A stretch of DNA of 5,477 nt from Phycisphaerales bacterium (lineage in GTDB: Bacteria > Planctomycetota > Phycisphaerae > Sedimentisphaerales > Anaerohalosphaeraceae): contig PMBP01000350.1 in NCBI GenBank assembly GCA_003152975.1, forward strand, positions 1,039-6,515. Reading direction: 5' to 3'. A program made the translations under genes and the position numbers. How positions within the stretch are numbered: the first letter of the stretch is position 1; the number at the start of each line of letters is the position of its first letter. This document shows positions 1 through 4,684 of the stretch, one piece after another. The notes beneath the pieces were generated by a model. That model saw only the letters and a program-made list of their open reading frames with translations, was not told the DNA's origin and did not search any database.

Positions 1-1181
1 CAATCATCCTTACCCTCATCCAGCTCGGCGGCCTGGGCATCGTTATCTTTGGCGTCATCCTGGCCCTGCTCCTGCGCCAGGCCCTCAGTCTCCGCGAGTC
101 CGTTGCCATGCAGGATCTATACAGTGCCCAGACCGTCGGCCGAATCGGCCGCAGTATCGGATTTATTTTCGGGACCACAATGATCATCGAACTGACTGGG
201 GCCATCTTGCTCATTCCCATGTGGAACCGCATCCCCGTCGAACAGTCCGGCGGCCACAATGCCTGGTTTTCCAGCCTGTTCCACTCCATCAGCGCCTTCT
301 GCAACGCCGGCTTTGGCCTGGCCGGACGAAACCTCATGGACTACGACGACTGCTGGCAGGTCTATGCCGTCATCGCCCCGCTAATCATTATCGGAGGTCT
401 GGGCTTCGGCGTGCTGGAAAACCTCGTCGAGGTCGCCGTGGAGCATGTCCGCGGGCTGTACCGCCGCCGGAGAGGCCGCGTCAACCTGATGGAACAACGC
501 CATCCGGCCCGTTTGCAGCTCCAGACCAAGCTCGTCCTGGTCACCACCGCCTTCCTCATCGTCGCCGGCATGGCCGCTCTGATACTCTTCGAGTACTTCT
601 CGCCGAATCCCAAAAGCGATTATTCCCTCAAGGCCGCCTATTTCCAGTCCGTCACCACCCGCACCGCCGGCTTCAACACCGTCGATATCGGAGCCCTGTC
701 CGAGCCCAGCAAGCTGGCCATGATCCTGCTAATGTTCGTCGGCGGCTCGCCCGGCTCCACCGCCGGCGGCATCAAGACCGTTACGCTGGCGGTCCTGGCC
801 CTGGTCGTCTATTCGGCTTTTCGCCGTTACCCGCAGGTCCAGGCCTTCCGCCGCGCCATCCGCCCCGTCGTCGTCGGCAAGGCCGTCACCGTCGTGCTCC
901 TCTATGTCACCGTCATCATTGTGGTCATCTTCGCTATGACCATCACCGAGCGCGGCAAAGGCATTTCCCTGCTGGACCTGAACTTCGAGGTCGTTTCAGC
1001 CATCGGCACCGTCGGCCTGAGCACCGGTATCACGCCCAAGCTCTCAGACCCCGGCAAGATCCTGCTGGTCATCACCATGCTGATCGGTCGACTCGGCCCC
1101 CTGTCACTGCTGGCGGCCATGACCTTCAACCTAAAAACCGCCAAATACGAATATCCCTCCGAACCCCTCATTGTCGGATAA
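1..1181 (+). CDS. ktrB: KtrB/TrkH-type potassium transporter membrane subunit, 5' end outside window
   Basis: Pore subunit of a Ktr/Trk potassium uptake system in the inner membrane. The frame is open to the left edge (first whole codon at 3), giving 392 visible residues; the family is usually about 440-490, so the first transmembrane segments and most of the first pore loop are missing. The Met at 108 is internal, because the family motif QLGGLGI lies upstream of it. Seen in order (visible residue numbers): QLGGLGI about 7-13; second pore loop FHSISAFCNAGFG ending near 105; third loop TTRTAGFNTVD with filter TAGFN at 221-225; PGSTAGGIKT near 250-259, the intramembrane gating-loop region; fourth loop GTVGLSTGIT with filter near 336-340; C-terminal GRLGPLSLLAAM and a final YPSEPLIVG typical of KtrB. 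Each visible pore loop keeps its selectivity-filter glycine. It is followed after 156 bases by its partner ktrA. The wording favours KtrB over TrkH, but Trk naming is possible. Confidence 0.95.
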   Translation, partial: IILTLIQLGGLGIVIFGVILALLLRQALSLRESVAMQDLYSAQTVGRIGRSIGFIFGTTMIIELTGAILLIPMWNRIPVEQSGGHNAWFSSLFHSISAFCNAGFGLAGRNLMDYDDCWQVYAVIAPLIIIGGLGFGVLENLVEVAVEHVRGLYRRRRGRVNLMEQRHPARLQLQTKLVLVTTAFLIVAGMAALILFEYFSPNPKSDYSLKAAYFQSVTTRTAGFNTVDIGALSEPSKLAMILLMFVGGSPGSTAGGIKTVTLAVLALVVYSAFRRYPQVQAFRRAIRPVVVGKAVTVVLLYVTVIIVVIFAMTITERGKGISLLDLNFEVVSAIGTVGLSTGITPKLSDPGKILLVITMLIGRLGPLSLLAAMTFNLKTAKYEYPSEPLIVG

Positions 1182-1243
1182 TCCCGATGACCCTTTTCGC
1201 GCAAAATCCTGTTACGAACACTCCGCGGCCCGCGACTTTTATC

Positions 1244-1271
1244 TATATCCTAAATCCTATATCCTATATCC
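1244..1271. repeat. Tandem heptamer array, 4 x TATATCC
   Basis: Four head-to-tail 7-base units: TATATCC at 1244-1250, TAAATCC at 1251-1257 (one change), TATATCC at 1258-1264 and 1265-1271. It lies in the ktrB-ktrA spacer. Heptameric short tandem repeats are known from other bacteria, notably cyanobacteria. No function can be read from this one. Confidence 0.9.
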
Positions 1272-1276
1272 TTTCA

Positions 1277-1304
1277 CCAGCGACGAGAGACCAGCGACCA
1301 GCGA
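1277..1304. repeat. Tandem heptamer array, 4 x CCAGCGA
   Basis: Four in-phase 7-base units: CCAGCGA at 1277-1283, a diverged CGAGAGA at 1284-1290, then CCAGCGA at 1291-1297 and 1298-1304. It begins five bases (TTTCA) after the TATATCC array, has the same unit length and copy number, but an unrelated, GC-rich unit. It ends 21 bases before the ktrA Shine-Dalgarno. Confidence 0.85.
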
Positions 1305-1337
1305 CTCGAATATGAACTGCCAATCAAGGAACAAATC

Positions 1338-2018
1338 ATGAAGCGCATAGCGGTAATCGGACTGGGACGATTCGGAACCAAACTGGCCATGGCCCTGTCG
1401 ATGAGCGGGGCCGAAGTGATCGCCATCGACCGCGACCGCGAATCCGTCGAGGACATCCGCGATCAGGTTGCCCACGCCGTCCGCATGGACAGCACCGAAA
1501 TCGACGCCCTCCGCTCCCAAGGCGTGGACAAGGCTGACGCCGCCGTCGTCGGCATGGCCCAGGGCGGCAGCGCCTTCGAGTCGGCCGTCATGACCATCGT
1601 CAATCTCAAGGAACTCGGCGTGCCCAAGATCTACGCCCGCGCCGCCTCCGTCACCATGGGCCGCGTCCTGACCGCCGTCGGCGCCACCGAGGTCATCTAC
1701 CCCGAAAACGAAACCGCGCAGCGCTGGGCCTACAAGCTCATCGCCCCCCACATCACCGACAAAATCGCCTTCGCCCCCGGCTACAGTCTGGCCAGCGTCA
1801 AGGCCCCCGCCAGCTTCGACGGCCGCACCATCATGGAGCTCCAGCTCCGCCAGAAATACAATGTCAACCTCGTCGCCATCCAGCGAGCCGAACCCAAGAA
1901 GTTCGGCGAATCCCACGACACCATCACCGTCCCGGCCCCGGACACCGTCATCTATTCGGCGGATGTCCTGATGATCGCAGGCTCCGATGACGAAATCGCC
2001 CGCCTCCCGCGGGAATGA
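1338..2018 (+). CDS. ktrA: KtrA/TrkA-type regulatory (RCK) subunit of the potassium transporter
   Basis: Cytoplasmic gating subunit that binds nucleotides (ATP/ADP or NAD(H) in the family) and controls the KtrB pore. At 226 residues it has the length of single-unit KtrA rather than the double-length TrkA of enterobacteria. An N-terminal Rossmann domain (about 1-130) shows the GLGRFG loop (G8, G10, G13) and an acidic residue closing the second strand (D31 in AIDRD). It also has DSTEIDALRSQGV (about 51-63), ADAAVVGM and VIYPENE, the usual order of TrkA-N. Residues about 140-226 fit the RCK_C domain, with FDGRTIMELQL, NLVAIQR and a final ADVLMIAGSDDEI. The start is supported by AAGGA at 1326-1330, seven bases upstream. 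It follows ktrB after a spacer carrying two heptamer arrays; the next gene starts 10 bases after its stop. No frameshift or missing key residue is seen. Confidence 0.95.
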   Translation: MKRIAVIGLGRFGTKLAMALSMSGAEVIAIDRDRESVEDIRDQVAHAVRMDSTEIDALRSQGVDKADAAVVGMAQGGSAFESAVMTIVNLKELGVPKIYARAASVTMGRVLTAVGATEVIYPENETAQRWAYKLIAPHITDKIAFAPGYSLASVKAPASFDGRTIMELQLRQKYNVNLVAIQRAEPKKFGESHDTITVPAPDTVIYSADVLMIAGSDDEIARLPRE

Positions 2019-2023
2019 AGGAG
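2018..2023 (+). promoter_or_regulatory. Shine-Dalgarno for the HAD gene, overlapping the ktrA stop
   Basis: AAGGAG begins on the last base of the ktrA TGA (2016-2018) and lies five bases before the ATG at 2029. It selects that ATG over the in-frame ATG at 1987, which is inside ktrA and would give a 14-residue N-terminal extension unlike the family. A ribosome finishing ktrA would uncover or occupy this site, so translational coupling is likely. Confidence 0.8.
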
Positions 2024-2028
2024 CCGCG

Positions 2029-2904
2029 ATGACCCGGCCGGCCCCGCGCCTGTATATCTCCGACCTCGACGGCACGCTGCTGGCCGACGACGCGACGCTT
2101 TCGGAAACCTCCCGCAGCGGCCTGCTCCGCATCCTCCGGGCCGGCATTCCCTTCACCGTCGCCAGTGCCCGCTCCATCGTCTCCATCCGCCACACGCTCG
2201 GCGATCTGCCCCTGACCCTGCCCGTCATCGAGATCAACGGCGCCTTCATCACCGATTACGCCACCGCCCGCCATCAGGCCGTCAACGCCATCGGCCCCGA
2301 ACTGGTCGAGGCGGTGTACCAGCGGATCGACCGCCACGACTGCGTCCCCATCCTCTCGGCCTTCGACGGCGTGCGCGACCGGGTGTATTATTCCGTGCTG
2401 GCCAATCCCGGCATGGAGTGGTATTACCGCGAACGAAAAGGCATGAACGACAATCGCCTCACGCCCGTCGATTCCATTCCGTCGGCCTTCGATTCGCATA
2501 TTGTAGCATTTACGGTGATTGATACGCGACAAAAGCTCCTTCCCCTCGCCGCCGATATCCAGGGCGAACTGGCCAACCGTCTCGAAAGCCACTTCTTCGA
2601 GAACCCCTACTCCCCCGGCTGGTGGTGGCTGACCATCCACGACAAAAACGCCTGCAAGAGCTGCGCCGTCAGGACCGTCGCCGCGGCCGCCGGCTTTGAC
2701 CTCAAACAGGTCGTCGTCTTCGGCGACAACCTCAACGATGTCAAGATGTTCCAGACCGGCTGTCACCCCGTCGCCGTCGCCAATGCCACCGACGACCTCA
2801 AGCGCCACGCCGCCGAAATCATCGGCACCAACCAGTCCGACAGCGTCGTCCGCTACATCCTCCGCGACTCCGGCCTCGATCCCGACTCGGAATCCCACCC
2901 ATGA
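2029..2904 (+). CDS. Cof-type HAD-superfamily (subfamily IIB) phosphatase
   Basis: Predicted cytoplasmic, Mg-dependent phosphohydrolase of 291 residues, close to the usual 260-290 of Cof-type HAD proteins. Motif I is DLDGTL, with nucleophile D12 and acid/base D14. Motif II is ASAR at 45-48 where relatives often have TGR (S46 in the Thr place). NGAFIT at 70-75 is the common Cof motif after the first core strands. A cap domain fits about residues 80-195. Motif III Lys is probably K210 (K206 is the alternative). Motif IV is FGDNLNDVKMF at 231-241, with D233 and D237 as metal ligands, followed by HPVAVANATDDLKRHA, the usual ending. The gene is tightly coupled to ktrA. Family members act on sugar phosphates, nucleotides or pyridoxal phosphate, and the sequence does not say which applies here. 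A link to potassium uptake is suggested only by position. Confidence 0.9.
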   Translation: MTRPAPRLYISDLDGTLLADDATLSETSRSGLLRILRAGIPFTVASARSIVSIRHTLGDLPLTLPVIEINGAFITDYATARHQAVNAIGPELVEAVYQRIDRHDCVPILSAFDGVRDRVYYSVLANPGMEWYYRERKGMNDNRLTPVDSIPSAFDSHIVAFTVIDTRQKLLPLAADIQGELANRLESHFFENPYSPGWWWLTIHDKNACKSCAVRTVAAAAGFDLKQVVVFGDNLNDVKMFQTGCHPVAVANATDDLKRHAAEIIGTNQSDSVVRYILRDSGLDPDSESHP

Positions 2905-2932
2905 CCCGCTTCGATAAACACTTCGGATTTAG

Positions 2933-2962
2933 GGTGGCAGCCACCGAGCGCCAGCGAGGTGG
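2933..2962. repeat. Palindromic repeat with two competing hairpins
   Basis: GGTGGC (2933-2938) and GCCACC (2940-2945) form a perfect inverted repeat around one base. The CCACC at 2941-2945 can instead pair with GGTGG at 2958-2962, so the two folds exclude each other. A further short inverted repeat, CGAG/CTCG at 2976-2979 and 2985-2988, follows. Together they look like part of a dispersed intergenic repeat about 60-70 bases long that starts just after the HAD gene. There is no T-run, so a standard terminator is not supported. Confidence 0.55.
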
Positions 2963-3026
2963 ATGGAGTGACCGCCGGATAATGTCGAGGAAGGCTCGTT
3001 TATCATTCCCACAAATGACAGGGACC

Positions 3027-3074
3027 GTCATTCCGACCGAAGCACGCCATAGGCGAGCGCAGCGGAGGAATCTT
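3027..3074. repeat. REP-like dispersed element (GTCATTCCG ... GGAGGAATCT)
   Basis: The element opens with GTCATTCCGACCGAAGC and closes with GCGCAGCGGAGGAATCT. Its outer arms ATTCC and GGAAT are inverted relative to each other. This layout matches the widespread intergenic elements with TCATTCC at one end and GGAATCT at the other that I recall from many bacterial genomes. A second TCATTCC at 3003-3009 with AATGA at 3014-3018 may be a partial copy just upstream. Copy number in this genome cannot be judged from one window. Confidence 0.6.
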
Positions 3075-3104
3075 CTACCCTTCTGTCTCCTTCCTTTGGT
3101 TAAA

Positions 3105-3132
3105 TTTGCCCTTTGCAGTTTGCCCTTTGCCA
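3105..3132. repeat. Tandem heptamer array, 4 x TTTGCCC
   Basis: Four in-phase 7-base units: TTTGCCC at 3105-3111, TTTGCAG at 3112-3118, TTTGCCC at 3119-3125 and TTTGCCA at 3126-3132. It ends 31 bases before the tatD start. It has the same unit length and copy number as the two arrays in the ktrB-ktrA spacer, but an unrelated unit. Confidence 0.85.
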
Positions 3133-3163
3133 TTGAAACAATAGTCAATTTCAAGGCCTGCCT

Positions 3164-3940
3164 ATGAACTGGATCGACACCCACGCCCATCTGACCTACC
3201 CCGACTACCCCGACCCCATCGAGGCCGTCCTCGACCGCAGCCGCGCCGCGGGCGTGACCCGTTGGATCACCGTCGGTACCGACGCCGAGCACAACCGCAA
3301 GGCCATCGACCTGGCCGCCCGCTTTGCGGGAATGTTCGCCGTCGTCGGCATCCACCCGCACCACGCCTCCGAGGCCTCCGCCGCCGATCTGGCCCTCCTG
3401 GCCGATCAGGCCCGCGAAAGCAAGGTCGTCGCCATCGGCGAGACCGGCCTGGATTTCCACTACAACTTCTCCACCAAGGACCGCCAGGTCGAGGTCTTCC
3501 GCGCCGAGCTTTCGCTGGCCGCCGAACGCGGCCTGCCCGTCGTCGTCCACAGCCGCGACGCCTTCGCCGAAACGCTGACCATCCTCGACGAATTCGCCGC
3601 GCGGCTCCCGCGTCTGGTCTTCCACTGCCACGGCGGCCCCGTCGATCAGACCCGGGCCATCCTCGACCGCGGCTGGCTGGTCTCCTTCACCGGCATCGTC
3701 ACCTTCAAAAATGGCGCCGTCGCCCGACAGGCTGCGGCGATGACGCCCCTGGACCGCATGATGCTCGAAACCGACTGCCCCTTCATCAGCCCCGACCCCG
3801 TCCGCCACATCCGACCCTGCGAGCCGGCCATGCTCGTCCACACCGCACAAAAAATCGCCGAACTCAAAGCCCTCGACCCCGCCGCCTTCGCCGACGCCGT
3901 CAACCACACCAGCCAATCCTTTTTCGCCCTCCCCTCCTGA
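3164..3940 (+). CDS. tatD: TatD-family metal-dependent hydrolase (putative DNase)
   Basis: Cytoplasmic TIM-barrel metallohydrolase of 258 residues, the usual TatD/YcfH/YabD length. Family members are reported to be 3'-5' exonucleases, and some act on D-aminoacyl-tRNA. Metal ligands are in place: H7 and H9 in DTHAHL, E93 in AIGETGLDF, H129 in VVHSRDA, H154 in FHCHGG and D204 in LETDCPF. GIHPH at 62-66 is also typical. Two departures are seen: FHCHGG where relatives usually read FHCFSG, and RHIRPCEPA (214-222) where they usually read something like RGKRNEPA. Neither removes a ligand. The start is set by the DTHAHL distance; a weak AAGG at 3153-3156 lies seven bases upstream. The gene follows a 259-base repeat-filled spacer, so membership of the ktrA-HAD unit is uncertain. 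YcfH-like or general amidohydrolase activity cannot be excluded. Confidence 0.92.
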   Translation: MNWIDTHAHLTYPDYPDPIEAVLDRSRAAGVTRWITVGTDAEHNRKAIDLAARFAGMFAVVGIHPHHASEASAADLALLADQARESKVVAIGETGLDFHYNFSTKDRQVEVFRAELSLAAERGLPVVVHSRDAFAETLTILDEFAARLPRLVFHCHGGPVDQTRAILDRGWLVSFTGIVTFKNGAVARQAAAMTPLDRMMLETDCPFISPDPVRHIRPCEPAMLVHTAQKIAELKALDPAAFADAVNHTSQSFFALPS

Positions 3941-3955
3941 CCCTCGCCGTTGGAG

Positions 3956-3993
3956 GGACCCGCAATGTTCACCCGCCGTGGCGGGTCGGGTCC
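3956..3993. repeat. Nested palindrome downstream of tatD
   Basis: The outer arms GGACCCG (3956-3962) and CGGGTCC (3987-3993) enclose the inner arms ACCCGCC (3971-3977) and GGCGGGT (3980-3986). The fold has two perfect 7-bp stems with an 8-base bulge on the 5' side only. It starts 16 bases after the tatD stop and could act as a transcription barrier. It lacks a T-run, and GTTCAC (3967-3972) with GTGAAC (3998-4003) offers an alternative pairing, so a dispersed repeat is the safer call. Confidence 0.6.
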
Positions 3994-4010
3994 GTTTGTG
4001 AACCGCCCAT

Positions 4011-4040
4011 GTCATGCCGGCGCAGGCCGGAATCCAGAAG
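4011..4040. repeat. REP-like element reading WIPACAGMT on the minus strand
   Basis: GTCATGCCGG begins an element that ends in CCGGAATCCAGAAG. CCGGC (4017-4021) and GCCGG (4026-4030) form a stem with a 4-base loop. Its minus strand translates to WIPACAGMT, a signature of the very common GTCATTCC...GGAATCCAG intergenic repeat (the dRS3-like class in Neisseria is similar). It is not coding. Confidence 0.7.
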
Positions 4041-4043
4041 TAG

Positions 4044-4062
4044 CACAACCGTCTCGGTTGTG
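4044..4062. repeat. Perfect 8-bp hairpin, CACAACCG/CGGTTGTG
   Basis: CACAACCG (4044-4051), loop TCT, CGGTTGTG (4055-4062). From memory, hairpins of the same design with other stem sequences recur in planctomycete and verrucomicrobial intergenic DNA; this needs a genome search. No T-run follows on either strand. Confidence 0.75.
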
Positions 4063-4064
4063 TG

Positions 4065-4088
4065 TAGGGCGGGTTTTAACCCACCCTA
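4065..4088. repeat. 11-bp palindrome with one mismatch
   Basis: Positions 4065-4075 pair with 4078-4088 (arms TAGGGCGGGTT and AACCCACCCTA) with a single C-A mismatch (4070/4083) and a TT centre. It begins two bases after the previous hairpin. Its right edge (4086-4088) is the TAG stop of the minus-strand frame described in the next entry. Confidence 0.7.
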
Positions 4089-4289
4089 TGGATTGCCCGC
4101 CTCATCCTCCAGCACCACCATCGGACTGTACTCCCGGGCAATCACCCCGATCAAATCCTGATTCAAATCCAACAGAACAAGCTGATTGCCCAACCGAATG
4201 TCATTATTTGATCGTGGCCGAATAAATCCGGAATCGTTCGATTTATGTTGTTGAATCTCGTTGAGCTTGTCCCACTTTCCGTTGATCGT
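4086..4289 (-). other. Unrecognised coding-like fragment, 67 codons, no start
   Basis: Read leftward from the transposase stop codon, the same frame stays open for 67 codons and ends in TAG at 4086-4088. The second half reads like protein: RLGNQLVLLDLNQDLIGV is followed by IAREYSPMVVLEDEAGNP, with hydrophobic and acidic residues alternating as in folded domains. I do not recognise the family. There is no ATG at the head and no Shine-Dalgarno, and the first half is less convincing and more A+T-rich. It may be the tail of a gene cut by the transposon, a leftover of another mobile element, or chance. Nothing else in 3994-4289 looks like a gene on either strand. Confidence 0.3.
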
Positions 4290-4568
4290 TTAGCGGTCCG
4301 GGCCGGTATGGGTACTCCAAGCCACGGCGTATCCGGTGTCAATCGCGGACACTAACACCATCTTCAATTTCCCTATCTCCTGGTAGCCGTGGACCCAATG
4401 GAATCGTCGCTCCGCTTCCAACAGCGTTACGGCCGCCCACCGACCAGCCATCTTCTCGCCCCGCCAGTGCTTGACATTTCGGCTCAACTCACCCACCACC
4501 GAAAACAGGCTCTCGATCAGGTTCGCCGTCGCCAGGACCGGTCGCAAGGTCCACATTGCATGGATACG
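4290..4568 (-). pseudogene. IS256/Mutator-type transposase remnant, C-terminal part only
   Basis: The last ~90 residues of a DDE transposase of the IS256/Mutator group, which is normally about 400 residues long. Visible motifs are TLRPVLATANLIESLFS (family pattern LRRSL-TTNxIES), NVKHWRGEKMAGRWAA (pattern NVKRWRDGxMxxRW), LLEAERRF and HGYQEIGKL (pattern GYRDLxKL). It ends in TAA at 4290-4292. The Glu of ANLIES (4512-4514) is probably the last residue of the catalytic triad; the two Asp residues and the whole N-terminal part are absent. The open frame continues upstream to 4787, but that part does not resemble a transposase and runs into the 3' end of the neighbouring gene. The fragment cannot encode an active enzyme. 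No terminal inverted repeat or target-site duplication was found around it. Confidence 0.85.
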
Positions 4569-4684
4569 GCACAAGAATTTACGAGAAACCGTATAACTCT
4601 TTGGTATTACAAAAGCGATCGCACGGGAATATTTGCCTGGTACGGGGAGAACCACCAGTGCCGCAGCGCCGCCGGGTATCGCGT
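4569..4684. other. Spacer between transposase remnant and PPC-domain gene, no gene seen
   Basis: 116 bases whose left half (about 4570-4635) is clearly more A+T-rich than the flanking genes. It contains one GCGATCGC palindrome (4615-4622) and a weak CTGGT/ACCAG pair (4637-4641 and 4654-4658). No terminator with a T-run is seen for the leftward gene that ends at 4685. This is probably where the transposon or its deletion breakpoint meets host DNA. Confidence 0.4.

Noticed and set aside
108..110. ATG at 108 as the ktrB start
   Set aside because: Family sequence (QLGGLGI and the following helix) continues upstream in frame to the window edge.
1194..1206. TTTTCGCGCAAAA after ktrB as a terminator
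   Set aside because: The pairing is short and A/T-only with no following T-run, and the next gene is the functional partner ktrA.
221..1315. 364-codon rightward frame overlapping ktrB
   Set aside because: Arg/Pro/His-rich shadow of ktrB in another frame; its end reads through the heptamer arrays.
1987..1989. ATG at 1987 as the HAD start
   Set aside because: It lies within ktrA without a Shine-Dalgarno; the ATG at 2029 has AAGGAG at ideal spacing and fits the family N-terminus.
1257..2898. Long leftward open frames antisense to ktrA and the HAD gene
   Set aside because: Both sense genes have complete family motifs. The antisense products are low-complexity G/D/V-rich and one runs through the heptamer arrays.
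2901..3167. 88-codon rightward frame starting with ATGA overlap on the HAD stop
   Set aside because: The overlap looks operonic, but the translation is made of dispersed-repeat text (GTCATTCC...GGAATCT element and the TTTGCCC heptamers) and overlaps the tatD start. No domain is visible.
2819..4048. 409-codon leftward open frame across tatD
   Set aside because: It is antisense to a clear TatD gene. The length comes from GC-rich third positions, and the glycine-, aspartate- and valine-rich translation is the usual antisense artefact.
4615..4622. GCGATCGC palindrome (HIP1-like)
   Set aside because: Only one copy was noticed; HIP1 is a cyanobacterial high-frequency motif and a single octamer is uninformative.
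4637..4680. Terminator for the leftward PPC-domain gene
   Set aside because: Only a weak 5-bp pair with a 12-base loop and GC direct repeats; no T-run on the minus strand.
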